A stretch of 64,000 bases of DNA, taken from assembly GCF_033100095.1 (NCBI RefSeq), contig NZ_CP136921.1, positions 3,561,001 to 3,625,000 of the forward strand, written 5' to 3'. The DNA comes from Diaphorobacter limosus (lineage in GTDB: Bacteria > Pseudomonadota > Gammaproteobacteria > Burkholderiales > Burkholderiaceae_C). Positions 38,223-48,087 of this stretch are shown piece after piece (positions within the stretch are counted from its first letter, which is position 1; the number at the start of each line of letters is the position of its first letter). The notes below the pieces were generated by a model. It made no database searches. It worked only from the letters and a program-made list of their open reading frames with translations, and had not been told where the DNA came from. A program made the translations under genes and the position numbers.

Positions 38223-39110
38223 TCAGTACTGCACTTTCTTTTCCACGTAGCGGAACTGGATCACCGTCAGCACCACGACGATGGCCATCAGCACCACCGA
38301 CTGCGCGGCCGAGCCGCCCAGATCCAGCGCCTTGAAGCCGTCCAGATAGACCTTGTAGACCAGGATGGAGGTGGACTGCCCCGGCCCGCCCTGGGTGGCG
38401 GCGTCGATGATGCCGAAGGTGTCGAAAAAGGCGTAGACGATGTTGATCACCAGCAGGAAGAAGGTGGTGGGCGACAACAGCGGCAGCTGGATGTTCCAGA
38501 AGCGCCGCCAGGGGCCGGCGCCGTCGATGGAGGCGGCCTCGATCAGGGCCTTGGGTATCGACTGCAGGCCCGCCAGAAAGAACAGAAAGTTGTACGAGAT
38601 CTGCTTCCACACCGAGGCCAGCACGATCAGCGCCATGGCCTGGTTCTCGTTCATCAGGTGGTTCCAGCCATAGCCCAGCTTGCCCAGGTAGTAGGTCACC
38701 ACGCCGATCGAGGGCGAGAACAGGAACACCCACAGCACGCCGGCAATCACTGGCGCCACGGCGTAGGGCACGATGAGCAGGGTCTTGTAGACCATGGCAA
38801 AGCGCACGATGCGGTCGGCGAAGATGGCCAGCGCCAGCGACACCACGATGCCAATGCCCGCCACCAGCACCGAAAACAGCGCCGTGCGCTGGAAGGAGCC
38901 CAGGTAGTCCGGGTTGTCCCAGAGTTGGCGGAAGTTCTCCAGCCCCACCCACTCGCGGCTCATGCCGAAGGCGTCCTCCACCTGGAAGGACTGCAGCACG
39001 GCCTGGCCCGCGGGCAAAAAGAAGAAGATGCCGATGATGGCCAGCTGCGGGGCGATCAACACCCAGGGCAGCCAGGCGGAGCGGAAGAGAACGCGTTTTT
39101 CCATGGCCAT
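38223..39110 (-). CDS. ugpA: Permease subunit UgpA of the glycerol-3-phosphate transporter
   Basis: A 295-residue ABC permease, partner of UgpE. It starts with a cytoplasmic segment and six membrane helices follow; the EAA loop is ALIEAASIDGAGPWRRFWNIQLPLL. Gap of 161 bases from ugpB, holding an interspersed repeat. Confidence 0.94.
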   Translation of the reverse strand: MAMEKRVLFRSAWLPWVLIAPQLAIIGIFFFLPAGQAVLQSFQVEDAFGMSREWVGLENFRQLWDNPDYLGSFQRTALFSVLVAGIGIVVSLALAIFADRIVRFAMVYKTLLIVPYAVAPVIAGVLWVFLFSPSIGVVTYYLGKLGYGWNHLMNENQAMALIVLASVWKQISYNFLFFLAGLQSIPKALIEAASIDGAGPWRRFWNIQLPLLSPTTFFLLVINIVYAFFDTFGIIDAATQGGPGQSTSILVYKVYLDGFKALDLGGSAAQSVVLMAIVVVLTVIQFRYVEKKVQY

Positions 39111-39186
39111 GGCGCATCACCCAGGAAAAAAACCAGCACCCGCGGTGGCGGGGCGCTGGCGATAGGGTTGTGAAATACTCATATTT

Positions 39187-39225
39187 TTATAGCTGCTTGC
39201 GCTTTATTTATAAGGGCTAGCGGCC
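39187..39225 (+). repeat. Interspersed GCGCTTG repeat, copy 4
   Basis: TTATAGCTGCTTGCGCTT, then TATTTATAAGGGCTAGCGGCC, between ugpB and ugpA. The right arm is degraded. It reads against the transcription of both neighbours. Confidence 0.7.
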
Positions 39226-39271
39226 AATTTTCTTCAAACCCTCCCGGTAGGGGGAGGGCGAAGCGCTAGGC

Positions 39272-40585
39272 TTACTTCTTGTACGACTTCTCAAAGCGCG
39301 CCAGCAGCTCGTTGCCACGGCTGACGATGGCGTCCAGCGCCTCCTTGGCGGTCTTCTTGCCGGACCAGACCTGCTCCAGTTCCTCGTCCTCGATGGTGCG
39401 GATCTGCACATAGTTGCCCAGGCGTATGCCGCGCGAGTTGTCGGTCACCTTGCGGATCATCTGGTTCACGGCCACGTCGGTGCCGGGGTTCTTTTGGTAG
39501 AAGCCGGACTTGTCGGTCAGCTCGAACGCCGCCATGGTGATCGGCAGGTAGCCGGTGCGCTGGTGGCTGGCGGCCTGTACCTTGGTCTGCGACAGGAATT
39601 CGAAGAACTTGGCCACGCCCTTGTATTCAGAGGCCTTCTTGCCCGACATGACCCACAGCGAGGCGCCGCCGATGACGGTGTTCTGCGGCGCGCCCTTGAC
39701 ATCGGGGTAGTAGGGCATGGGGGCCAGGCCGTAGTTGAACTTGGCGTTCTTGGCCACGTCGCCGTAGTAGCCCGAGGACGTCTGGATCATGGCGCATTCG
39801 CCGGCCGTGAAGGATGCCTGGGCCGCCGAGCCACGGCCCTTGTAGACATACTCGCCGGCCTTGGCGGCCTGCGCCAGGTTGTCGATATGGCGCACATGCA
39901 ACGGCGAGTTGATCTTCATGCGGGCCTTGTAGCCGTTGGCCGACAGGCCGTTCCTCTCGGTGGCAAATTCCACGTTGTGCCAGGCGGAGAAGGATTCGAG
40001 CTGGGTCCAGCCGTTCCAGGCCAGCGTCATGGGGCAGCTGTGGCCGCTGGCCTTGAGCTTCTTGGCGGCCTCGAACACCTCGGGCCAGGTGGCGGGGGCC
40101 TTGTCGGCGTTCAGGCCGGCCTTCTTGAAGGCGTCCTTGTTGTAATAAAAGATGGTGGTCGAGCTGTTGAACGGAAAGCTCAGCATCTGCCCGTCGGGCG
40201 CCGTGTAATAGGCGGCCACGGCCGGGATGTAGCCGGCCGGGTTGAAGTCCGCGCCGGCGTCCTTCATTACCTTGGCCACGGGCACGGTGGCGCCCTTGCT
40301 GGCCATCATGGTGGCCGTGCCCACCTCGAACACCTGCAGGATATGCGGCGCATTGCCCGAGCGGAAGGCGGCAATGGCGGCGGTCATGCTCTCGTCATAA
40401 CTGCCCTTGAAGGTGGGCACCACCTTGTAGTCCTTCTGGCTGGCGTTGAAGTCCCGGGCCAGGTCGTTGACCCACTCGTTGTTCACGGCGGTCATGGAAT
40501 GCCACCACTGGATCTCGGTCTGGGCCTGCGCGGCCAGGCCGGTGGCGAGCAGGGACGCGGCCAGGGCCAGTTGCTTGAACTGCAT
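39272..40585 (-). CDS. ugpB: Periplasmic glycerol-3-phosphate-binding protein
   Basis: Captures glycerol-3-phosphate and its diesters for UgpAEC. The 437 residues begin with a signal peptide MQFKQLALAASLLATGLAAQAQ, then TEIQWWHSMTAVNNEWV, typical of UgpB. The ATG at 40585 has a GAGGAG ribosome site. It is first in the operon, separated from serA by 326 bases. In E. coli the operon is PhoB-controlled; I did not find a convincing Pho box here. Confidence 0.94.
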   Translation of the reverse strand: MQFKQLALAASLLATGLAAQAQTEIQWWHSMTAVNNEWVNDLARDFNASQKDYKVVPTFKGSYDESMTAAIAAFRSGNAPHILQVFEVGTATMMASKGATVPVAKVMKDAGADFNPAGYIPAVAAYYTAPDGQMLSFPFNSSTTIFYYNKDAFKKAGLNADKAPATWPEVFEAAKKLKASGHSCPMTLAWNGWTQLESFSAWHNVEFATERNGLSANGYKARMKINSPLHVRHIDNLAQAAKAGEYVYKGRGSAAQASFTAGECAMIQTSSGYYGDVAKNAKFNYGLAPMPYYPDVKGAPQNTVIGGASLWVMSGKKASEYKGVAKFFEFLSQTKVQAASHQRTGYLPITMAAFELTDKSGFYQKNPGTDVAVNQMIRKVTDNSRGIRLGNYVQIRTIEDEELEQVWSGKKTAKEALDAIVSRGNELLARFEKSYKK

Positions 40586-40911
40586 AAATACTCCTCGTTG
40601 ATGGACGACAGACATGAAGCCCGCCATGGTGTGGCCGCTTCATGACAACACGGTGTCGTTGTCGCATGCTGAAAATGCGGCAACAACCGGGGAAACCCGC
40701 CAGCCGGCGGAACGGTCAAATTGTGACATTGGCGTGATGCTTTGTGTGCGAATCTGCGCGTTTTGGCGCGGTTTATGGCGCTATCGCGAGCAGGGATATG
40801 CCATTTCCCGGATGTCGGCAAGGATTTGTGCGCTGCACAATGAACGGCGTTGCTGAATTTTCTTCTTCTTTGACCCACCGCGCCGCAGGCGCCCACCTGG
40901 ATTGCCAAGCT
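40586..40911. other. Divergent intergenic region between ugpB and serA
   Basis: About 326 bases carrying the promoters for ugpB and serA. It contains TGACAACACGGTGTCGTTGTC, an imperfect dyad (GACAACAC...GTGTCGTTGTC) at about 40653-40673 that could be an operator. An in-frame ATG at 40840 gives serA an alternative, longer N-terminus. Confidence 0.4.
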
Positions 40912-42141
40912 ATGCCCAAGACCTCCCTGGATAAAAGCAAGATCAAGTTTCTGCTGCTCGAAGGCGTGCACGAGAGTGCCGTGCAGGTGCTGCGCGCCGC
41001 CGGCTACAGCCAGATCGAGCTGCTGCCCGGCGCGCTGGAGGGCGAAGAGCTGCGCAAGAAGATCGCCGACGTGCACTTCATCGGCATACGCTCGCGCACG
41101 CAGCTCACGGCCGAGGTGCTGGCGCAGGCGCACAAGCTGGTGGCCATTGGCTGCTTCTGCATAGGCACCAACCAGGTCGATCTGGACGCGGCGCGCGAGC
41201 GCGGCATTGCGGTGTTCAACGCGCCGTATTCCAACACCCGATCGGTGGCCGAGCTGGTGCTGGCCGAGGCCATCCTGCTGCTGCGCGGCGTACCCGAGAA
41301 GAACGCCGTGGCGCACCGCGGCGGCTGGCTCAAGAGCGCCGACAACGCCTTCGAGGCGCGCGGCAAGATCCTGGGTATCGTCGGCTACGGCGCCATCGGC
41401 TCGCAGCTGTCGGTGCTGGCCGAGAGCCTGGGCATGCAGGTCATCTTTCACGACGTGGTGAACAAGCTGCCGCTGGGCAATGCGCGCCAGGCGGCGGGCC
41501 TTGCCGATCTGCTCGGGCGCGCCGACATCGTCAGCCTGCATGTGCCCGAGCTGCCCTCCACGCAGTGGATGATGGGCGCGGCGCAGATCGCGGCCATGAA
41601 GCCCGGCGCCATCCTCATCAACGCCTCGCGCGGCACGGTGGTCGAGATAGAGCCGCTGGCCCAGGCGCTCAAGGACAAGAAGCTGCTGGGCGCGGCGGTG
41701 GACGTGTTCCCGGTCGAGCCCAGGAGCAACAAGGACGAGTTCCAGTCGCCGCTGCGCGGGCTGGATAACGTCATCATCACGCCCCATGTGGGCGGCTCCA
41801 CGCAGGAGGCGCAGGCCAACATCGGCCTGGAGGTGGCGGAAAAGCTCGTCCGCTACAGCGACAACGGCACCAGCACCACATCGGTCAACTTTCCCGAGGT
41901 GGCGCTGCCCGCGCACCCGGGCAAGCACCGCATCCTGCACATCCACCGCAACCAGCCGGGCGTGCTGTCGGCCATCAACCAGGTGTTTGCACAGCTGCAC
42001 ATCAACATCGCCGCGCAGTACCTGCAGACCAGCGACAAGCTGGGCTATGTGGTGATCGACCTGGACGCGGCCTCGTCCGTGCAGGCGCTGGAAAAGCTGG
42101 CCCAGGTGGATGGCACGCTGCGTTGCCGCGTGCTGTTCTGA
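40912..42141 (+). CDS. serA: D-3-phosphoglycerate dehydrogenase with ACT domain
   Basis: First step of serine synthesis. The 409 residues include the NAD-binding GILGIVGYGAIGSQ-like motif (KILGIVGYGAIGSQ near 150), the catalytic region INASRGTVVEI and the His in ITPHVGGSTQEAQ. The C-terminal ACT domain, about 335-409, starts HRILHIHRNQPGVLSAIN; it is the serine-feedback domain. Length equals E. coli SerA (410), supporting the start at 40912. Confidence 0.96.
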   Translation: MPKTSLDKSKIKFLLLEGVHESAVQVLRAAGYSQIELLPGALEGEELRKKIADVHFIGIRSRTQLTAEVLAQAHKLVAIGCFCIGTNQVDLDAARERGIAVFNAPYSNTRSVAELVLAEAILLLRGVPEKNAVAHRGGWLKSADNAFEARGKILGIVGYGAIGSQLSVLAESLGMQVIFHDVVNKLPLGNARQAAGLADLLGRADIVSLHVPELPSTQWMMGAAQIAAMKPGAILINASRGTVVEIEPLAQALKDKKLLGAAVDVFPVEPRSNKDEFQSPLRGLDNVIITPHVGGSTQEAQANIGLEVAEKLVRYSDNGTSTTSVNFPEVALPAHPGKHRILHIHRNQPGVLSAINQVFAQLHINIAAQYLQTSDKLGYVVIDLDAASSVQALEKLAQVDGTLRCRVLF

Positions 42142-42154
42142 GGTTGCTTCTATA

Positions 42155-42199
42155 AATATAGCTTTCAGCGCTTGGTGCATAAGCGCTAGCGGCTGTTTT
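42155..42199 (+). repeat. Interspersed GCGCTTG repeat, copy 5
   Basis: AATATAGCTTTCAGCGCTTGG, then TGCATAAGCGCTAGCGGCTG, shortly after serA. The arms AGCGCTT and AAGCGCT are complete and it is followed by GTTTTT, so it may also act as a weak terminator. Confidence 0.78.
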
Positions 42200-42333
42200 T
42201 GCTTGTATTCAACCTGGGACATCCTGCTGCGCCGTAGTGGCACTCGGCGGCGGGGCGCGTCCCTGGGAGCCGTGGCATAGAATTCCCGGCCCCGAGGCAT
42301 GAGGGCGCGCCGCGCCCAACCCAGGTTGACCCC

Positions 42334-45300
42334 ATGAATGCACCGATAGCGCACGCAGCGCTGCTGGCGGCTGGCACAGAGCCCGTGCGCCTGCGCGAGA
42401 TTCCGTACAACTACACCAGTTTTTCCGATCGCGAGATTGTCATCCGCCTGCTCGGTGCCGAGGCCTGGGGCGTGCTCGACCAGCTGCGCCGCGAGCGCCG
42501 CACTGGCCGCTCGGCGCGCATGCTCTACGAGGTGCTGGGCGATATCTGGGCGGTGCAGCGCAACCCCTACCTGCAGGACGACCTGATCGCCAACCCTCAG
42601 CGTCGCAAGATGCTGGTGGACGCCATGCAGCACCGCATGGGCGAGATCGAAAAACGCCGTACGCCACAGGAGGATGCCGGGCGCGACCGCCGCGTCGGCC
42701 TGCTGGTGCAGGCGGCGAACCGCGCCATCACCGAGTTCGACGCCACGCTGGTCGAGGTGACGGCCCTGCGCAAGAGCGTGGCAAAGCGCCTGGGCAGGCA
42801 CACGGCGCGCGACAACATCAAGTTCGATGGCCTCTCGCGCGTGAGCCATGTGACCGACGCGACCGACTGGCGCGTGGAGTTCCCCTTCGTCGTGCTCACG
42901 CCCGACACCGAGGCCGAGATGGCCGCCCTGGTGGCCGCCTGCATAGCGCTGGAGCTGACCATCATCCCGCGCGGCGGCGGCACCGGCTACACCGGCGGCG
43001 CCATTCCGCTGACCTGGCGCAGCGCCGTCATCAACACCGAAAAGCTCGAAGCCATGAGCGAGGTGGAGATGCGCAAGCTCCCCGGGCTGGACACGGAAGT
43101 CGCCACGGTCTGGAGCGAGGCCGGCGTGGTCACGCAGCGCGTGGCCGATGCGGCCGAACGCGGCGGCTATGTGTTCGCCGTCGATCCCACGTCCATCGAG
43201 GCATCGTGCATAGGCGGCAACATCGCCATGAACGCCGGCGGCAAAAAGGCCGTGCTCTGGGGCACGGCGCTGGACAACCTGGCGAGCTGGCGCATGGTCA
43301 CGCCGGATGCACAGTGGCTCGAAGTCACGCGCATCAATCACAACCTGGGCAAGATCCACGACGTGGAGGTTGCCAGCTTTGAATTGGCCTACTTTGAGGC
43401 CGACGGCAAGACTGCCATCCGCACCGAGCGCCTGGACATCCCGGGCAAGACCTTTCGCAAGGAGGGCCTGGGCAAGGACGTGACGGACAAGTTCCTCAGC
43501 GGCCTGCCGGGTGTGCAGAAAGAGGGCACGGACGGCCTGATCACCAGCGCGCGCTGGATCGTGCACCGCATGCCGGCGCACACGCGCACCGTGTGCCTGG
43601 AGTTCTTCGGCTCGGCCAAGCTGGCCGTGCCCAGCATCGTCGAGATCAAGGACTTCATGTTTGCCGAGCAAAAGCGCAGCGGTGTCTTGCTGGCGGGGCT
43701 TGAGCATCTGGACGACCGCTACTTGAAGGCCGTGGGCTACGCGACGAAATCCAAGAAGGGCGGCGGCAAGCTGCCGAAGATGGTGTTGATCGGCGACATC
43801 GTCGGTGACGACCAGGACGCCGTGGCGCGCGCGGCCGCCGAGGTGGTGCGCATCGCCAACTCGCGCGACGGCGAGGGTTTCACGGCCGTGAGCAGCGAGG
43901 CGCGCAAGAAGTTCTGGCTCGATCGCAAGCGCACGGCGGCGATCTCCAAGCACACCAACGCCTTCAAGATCAACGAGGACGTGGTCATTCCGCTGCCGCG
44001 CATGGCCGAGTACACCGACGGCATTGAGCGCATCAACATCGAACTCAGCTTGCGCAACAAGCTGGCGCTGTGCGACGCGCTGCGGGACTTCCTGGCCCGC
44101 GGCGACCTGCCCTTGAGCCAGCAGGGCGACGCCCAGGGCATTGGCGCCGACGTCATGCTGGGCGACCGCGTGGCCCAGGCGCAAGCGCTGGTGGCCGAGG
44201 TGCGCGCGCTCTGGCAGGGCTGGCTCGATGGTGTCGAGGCGCTGTTCCCGCAGCTGCAGGACCATTCCTTGCGCGCCAGCTGGAAGAGCCAGCTGCAAAA
44301 GCCGCTGGCCGAGATCTTCACCGGCGCCGCCTTCGAGCCCATCGTCAAAGAGACCATCGCCATCCACCAGCGCGTGCTCAAGGGCCGCGTCTGGGTGGCG
44401 CTGCACATGCATGCCGGCGACGGTAATGTGCACACCAACATACCGGTCAACAGCGACGACTACGAGATGCTGCAGACCGCGCACCAGGCCGTGGCGCGCA
44501 TCATGCAGCTGGCGCGCAGCCTGGATGGCGTGATCTCTGGCGAGCATGGCATAGGCATCACGAAACTGGAGTTCCTCACGCCGGAGGAGCTGGCGCCGTT
44601 TGCCGAGTACAAGCGCCGCGTCGACCCCGAAGGGCGCTTCAACTGGGGCAAATTGCTACGTAATCAGGAGCTGCTTGCGCAATACCCACAAGGGCAAAGC
44701 GCCGATATTGCCCAAAAACGCTCGCGCACCTCGCTGCGCTACGCCGACCTGACCAACGCCTATACGCCCAGCTTTGGCCTGATGGGCTACGAGTCGCTGA
44801 TCATGCAGCAGAGCGACATTGGCGCCATCGTCGCCAGCGTCAAGGACTGCCTGCGCTGCGGCAAGTGCAAGCCGGTGTGCGCCACCCATGTGCCGCGCGC
44901 CAACCTGCTCTACAGCCCGCGCAACAAGATCCTGGCCACCTCGCTGCTGGCCGAGGCGTTTTTGTACGAGGAGCAGACCAGGCGCGGCGTCTCCAGCCAC
45001 CACTGGCAGGAGTTTGAAGATGTGGCCGACCACTGCACCATCTGCCACAAGTGCTTCAACCCCTGCCCGGTGAAGATCGACTTTGGCGACGTCACCATGG
45101 CCATGCGCAACCTGCTGGTGAAGATGGACAAAAAGAGCTGGCGCCCGGGCAACAAGCTGGCCATGGCCATGCTCAACGCCACCAGCCCGACGACCATCAA
45201 CGTGCTGCGCGCCGGCATGGTGAACGTCGGCTTTCCGGCGCAGCGCCTGGCCGTCGACGTGATGAAGGCCGTCGCCAAGCCCCAGACCGCGCGCCCGCCG

Positions 45301-46293
45301 GCCACGGTGGGCACGGCGCCGATCAAGGAGCAGGTGATCCACTTCGTCAACAAGAAGCTGCCCGGCGGCCTGCCGACCAAGACGGCGCGCGCGCTGCTGG
45401 ACATCCAGGACAAGGACTACGTCCCCATCATCCGCAACCCGCAGACCAGCGCCGACAGCGAGGCGGTGTTCTACTTCCCCGGTTGCGGGTCGGAAAGATT
45501 GTTCAGCCAGGTCGGCCTGGCGACGCAGGCAATGCTCTGGCACGCCGGCGTGCAAACGGTGCTGCCACCCGGTTACCTGTGCTGCGGCTACCCGCAGCGC
45601 GGCAACGGCCTGCAGGACAAGGCCGAGAAGATGATCACCGACAACCGCGTGCTGTTCCACCGCGTGGCCACCACGCTGAACTACCTGGACATCAAGACCG
45701 TGGTCGTGTCGTGTGGCACCTGCTACGACCAGCTGCAGGGCTACGAATTCGACAAAATCTTCCCCGGCAGCCGCATCGTCGACATCCACGAATACCTGCT
45801 GGAAAAGGGAATTACCTTAGGTAATTCCCTTTCGGCGGACGCCGTAGGCGGTAGCCAAAAGGGCAGGGCATACCTGTACCACGAGCCCTGCCACAACCCG
45901 ATGAAGCAGGGCGATTCCATGGCCACCGTGCGTGCGCTGGTGGGCGACAAGGTGCTCAAGAGCGAGCGCTGCTGCGGCGAATCGGGCACGCTGGGCGTCT
46001 CGCGCCCCGACATCTCGACCCAGGTGCGCTTCAGAAAGACCGAAGAAATCAGGAAGGGCGAGGCCGCCTTGCGCAGCAGCGGTGCGGTGGGCGCGCAGGA
46101 CAACGTGAAGATCCTGACCAGCTGCCCCAGCTGCCTGCAGGGCATCTCGCGCTACGAGAATGACCTGTCCACGGGCCTGCTGGAAGCCGACTACATCGTC
46201 ATCGAGATGGCCAAACAAATCCTGGGCGAAAACTGGCTGCCCGAGTACGTGGCGCGGGCCAACGCCGGCGGCATTGAGCGGGTTCTTGTATGA
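42334..46293 (+). CDS. DUF3683 FAD-linked oxidase fused to Fe-S/CCG reductase
   Basis: A 1,319-residue fusion, a Burkholderiales-type D-2-hydroxyacid (D-lactate or glycolate-like) dehydrogenase. Order: DUF3683 N-terminus (1 to about 150); FAD-binding PCMH domain with [15 protein letters not shown] near 210; FAD-oxidase C-terminal domain with [12 protein letters not shown] near 690; two [4Fe-4S] motifs [11 protein letters not shown] near 840 and [11 protein letters not shown] near 902; then CCG domains with CCGYPQRGN near 1083 and CCGESG near 1212. The substrate is unproven. A 29-bp perfect palindrome lies within the reading frame at 45804-45832. The stop overlaps the HIT gene (ATGA). Confidence 0.88.
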   Translation: MNAPIAHAALLAAGTEPVRLREIPYNYTSFSDREIVIRLLGAEAWGVLDQLRRERRTGRSARMLYEVLGDIWAVQRNPYLQDDLIANPQRRKMLVDAMQHRMGEIEKRRTPQEDAGRDRRVGLLVQAANRAITEFDATLVEVTALRKSVAKRLGRHTARDNIKFDGLSRVSHVTDATDWRVEFPFVVLTPDTEAEMAALVAACIALELTIIPRGGGTGYTGGAIPLTWRSAVINTEKLEAMSEVEMRKLPGLDTEVATVWSEAGVVTQRVADAAERGGYVFAVDPTSIEASCIGGNIAMNAGGKKAVLWGTALDNLASWRMVTPDAQWLEVTRINHNLGKIHDVEVASFELAYFEADGKTAIRTERLDIPGKTFRKEGLGKDVTDKFLSGLPGVQKEGTDGLITSARWIVHRMPAHTRTVCLEFFGSAKLAVPSIVEIKDFMFAEQKRSGVLLAGLEHLDDRYLKAVGYATKSKKGGGKLPKMVLIGDIVGDDQDAVARAAAEVVRIANSRDGEGFTAVSSEARKKFWLDRKRTAAISKHTNAFKINEDVVIPLPRMAEYTDGIERINIELSLRNKLALCDALRDFLARGDLPLSQQGDAQGIGADVMLGDRVAQAQALVAEVRALWQGWLDGVEALFPQLQDHSLRASWKSQLQKPLAEIFTGAAFEPIVKETIAIHQRVLKGRVWVALHMHAGDGNVHTNIPVNSDDYEMLQTAHQAVARIMQLARSLDGVISGEHGIGITKLEFLTPEELAPFAEYKRRVDPEGRFNWGKLLRNQELLAQYPQGQSADIAQKRSRTSLRYADLTNAYTPSFGLMGYESLIMQQSDIGAIVASVKDCLRCGKCKPVCATHVPRANLLYSPRNKILATSLLAEAFLYEEQTRRGVSSHHWQEFEDVADHCTICHKCFNPCPVKIDFGDVTMAMRNLLVKMDKKSWRPGNKLAMAMLNATSPTTINVLRAGMVNVGFPAQRLAVDVMKAVAKPQTARPPATVGTAPIKEQVIHFVNKKLPGGLPTKTARALLDIQDKDYVPIIRNPQTSADSEAVFYFPGCGSERLFSQVGLATQAMLWHAGVQTVLPPGYLCCGYPQRGNGLQDKAEKMITDNRVLFHRVATTLNYLDIKTVVVSCGTCYDQLQGYEFDKIFPGSRIVDIHEYLLEKGITLGNSLSADAVGGSQKGRAYLYHEPCHNPMKQGDSMATVRALVGDKVLKSERCCGESGTLGVSRPDISTQVRFRKTEEIRKGEAALRSSGAVGAQDNVKILTSCPSCLQGISRYENDLSTGLLEADYIVIEMAKQILGENWLPEYVARANAGGIERVLV
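45804..45832. repeat. Perfect 29-bp palindrome inside the DUF3683 gene
   Basis: Two 14-bp arms (AAAGGGAATTACCT and its complement) flank a single T. AAAAGGG occurs at 45803-45809 and again at 45857-45863, 54 bases (18 codons) apart. The segment encodes [18 protein letters not shown], at a loop between two conserved parts of the protein. This looks like an inserted element kept in frame. Confidence 0.6.
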
Positions 46294-46733
46294 GTTGCGT
46301 GCTGTGCGACAGCGACGGCGGCCAGCTCGTCTGGCGCGGCGACAAGCTGCGCGTGATCCGCGCCGACGAGGCCGGCTTTCCGGCCTTCTACCGTGTGATC
46401 TGGAACACGCATGTGGCCGAGTTTTCCGACCTGAGCGCGGCCGAGCGCGCGCACTGCATGCAGGCCGTGGCCCTGGTCGAGCAGACCCTGCGCGAGCAAC
46501 TGCAGCCCACCAAGATCAACCTGGCGGCGCTGGGCAACGTCGTGCCGCACCTGCACTGGCATGTGATCGCGCGCTTTGACTGGGACAGCCACTTTCCCGC
46601 GCCGGTGTGGGCCGGCGCCCAGCGCGCGCGCGAAGCGGCGCGCGAGGATGAGCTGCGCCTGCGCCAGGTGGCACTGGAGGCGGCAATGCGTGCGCGGCTT
46701 GGCGCCTGGACCGGCACGCGCTCCGACGATTGA
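46290..46733 (+). CDS. HIT family protein
   Basis: A 147-residue nucleotide hydrolase or transferase of the histidine triad family. The triad is [12 protein letters not shown] (HxHxH). It begins within the stop of the DUF3683 gene. The start residues [11 protein letters not shown] include a Cys pair (C-x-x-C) that may bind zinc, as in other HIT proteins. Substrate unknown. Confidence 0.85.
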   Translation: MSCVLCDSDGGQLVWRGDKLRVIRADEAGFPAFYRVIWNTHVAEFSDLSAAERAHCMQAVALVEQTLREQLQPTKINLAALGNVVPHLHWHVIARFDWDSHFPAPVWAGAQRAREAAREDELRLRQVALEAAMRARLGAWTGTRSDD

Positions 46734-46758
46734 TGCGGTGAAATTTCAGAGGTAACCC

Positions 46759-47175
46759 ATGGCCGGCCTGACCCCCAGCACCCCCACTCCCGAATCCATC
46801 ACCCTGCACGAAAAATCGCGTGCACTGGAGCTGGCCTTCTCCGATGGCGCGCGGTTTCGCATTCCGCTGGAGCTGCTGCGGGTGTGCTCGCCCTCCGCCG
46901 AGGTTATGGGCCATGGCCCGGGCCAGGAGGTGCTGCAGACCGGCAAGCACGACGTGACGCTGGTGGACTTGCAGCCCGTGGGCAACTACGCCATACAGCC
47001 GAGCTTCTCCGACGGGCACAACAGCGGCATCTACACCTGGGCCTATCTGTATGAGCTGGGGCGCGATCAGGATGCGCTTTGGCAGCGCTACCTGCAGCGC
47101 CTGCGGGACGCGGGACTGGATAGGGATGCGCCGATGGCGCCAAAGGGGCAGAAATCGGGTTGCTCCAGCCATTGA
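46759..47175 (+). CDS. DUF971 family protein
   Basis: A 138-residue protein with the DUF971 (gamma-butyrobetaine hydroxylase N-terminal-like) fold: LHEKSRALELAFSDGARFRIP and LQPVGNYAIQPSFSDGHNSG. The family is often near ubiE or Fe-S genes; its role is not established. It follows the HIT gene by 25 bases. Confidence 0.85.
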   Translation: MAGLTPSTPTPESITLHEKSRALELAFSDGARFRIPLELLRVCSPSAEVMGHGPGQEVLQTGKHDVTLVDLQPVGNYAIQPSFSDGHNSGIYTWAYLYELGRDQDALWQRYLQRLRDAGLDRDAPMAPKGQKSGCSSH

Positions 47176-47184
47176 TGCTATCTT

Positions 47185-47227
47185 CGTCATAGCTGCTGGC
47201 GCTTTACCTGTAAGCGCGGTAAGCATT
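47185..47227 (+). repeat. Interspersed GCGCTTG repeat, copy 6
   Basis: TCATAGCTGCTGGCGCTTT, then ACCTGTAAGCGCGGTAAGC, between the DUF971 gene and ubiE. The core arms are GCGCTT and AAGCGC. Confidence 0.7.
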
Positions 47228-47310
47228 TTCTTTTTTGCGACACATGCCCTGGGCGGACGCGGGGTTGTCGCTGTACGCCGGGCGCGTGCGCCCCTAGGAT
47301 GCATCGCTAT

Positions 47311-48042
47311 ATGAGTACCACGCATTTCGGATTTGAAACGGTTGACGAGAAAGACAAGGCGCGCCATGTGCGCGGCGTGTTCGACTCGGTCGCGCCCAGG
47401 TACGACCTGATGAACGACCTGATGTCCGCCGGCCTGCACCGCGCCTGGAAGGCCTACACGGTGATGGTCGCCAACCTGCGCGAGGGCGATCAGGTGCTGG
47501 ACATCGCGGGCGGCACGGGCGACCTGTCGCTGGCGTTTTCCAGGAAGGTCGGCAGCACGGGCACAGTGGTGCACACCGACATCAACGAGGCCATGCTGAA
47601 CGTGGGGCGCGACCGCCTCATCAACCTCGGCGTGGTGCTGCCCACGCTGGTCTGCGACGCCGAGGCCCTGCCGTTCCCGGACAACCATTTCGACCTGGTC
47701 AGCGTGGCCTTTGGCCTGCGCAACATGACGCACAAGGATGAGGCGCTCAAGGAAATGTGCCGCGTGCTGAAACCCCGCGGGCGCCTGCTGGTGCTGGAGT
47801 TTTCCAAGGTGGCCCAGCCTTTGGCCAAGGCCTACGACTGGTACTCCTTCCAGGTGCTGCCGCGCCTGGGCAAGCTGGTGGCGGGCGATGACTCCAGCTA
47901 CCGCTATCTGGCCGAGTCGATCCGCATGCACCCGGGCCAGGATGAGCTCAAGGCCCTGATGCAACAAAGTGGCTTTGGCCATGTGGATTATCACAACATG
48001 ACCGGGGGTATTGCCGCGTTGCATGTCGGAATTAAATGCTGA
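47311..48042 (+). CDS. ubiE: Ubiquinone/menaquinone C-methyltransferase
   Basis: C-methylates the ubiquinone ring precursor using SAM. The 243 residues begin [20 protein letters not shown]. The SAM motif is [15 protein letters not shown], and [15 protein letters not shown] is the UbiE signature. The ATG at 47311 is used; an in-frame ATG 12 bases upstream is less typical. Confidence 0.95.
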   Translation: MSTTHFGFETVDEKDKARHVRGVFDSVAPRYDLMNDLMSAGLHRAWKAYTVMVANLREGDQVLDIAGGTGDLSLAFSRKVGSTGTVVHTDINEAMLNVGRDRLINLGVVLPTLVCDAEALPFPDNHFDLVSVAFGLRNMTHKDEALKEMCRVLKPRGRLLVLEFSKVAQPLAKAYDWYSFQVLPRLGKLVAGDDSSYRYLAESIRMHPGQDELKALMQQSGFGHVDYHNMTGGIAALHVGIKC

Positions 48043-48087
48043 TGCACAATCGATACTTGATAACTATCAACACTTTGGAGTAACGCC

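Noticed and set aside
40586..40700. Pho box upstream of ugpB
   Set aside because: One TGTCAT half-site is present but no second half at 11-bp spacing.
40492..44547. A 1,351-codon open frame on the minus strand
   Set aside because: Antisense to serA and the DUF3683 gene; same low-complexity composition and no recognisable motif.
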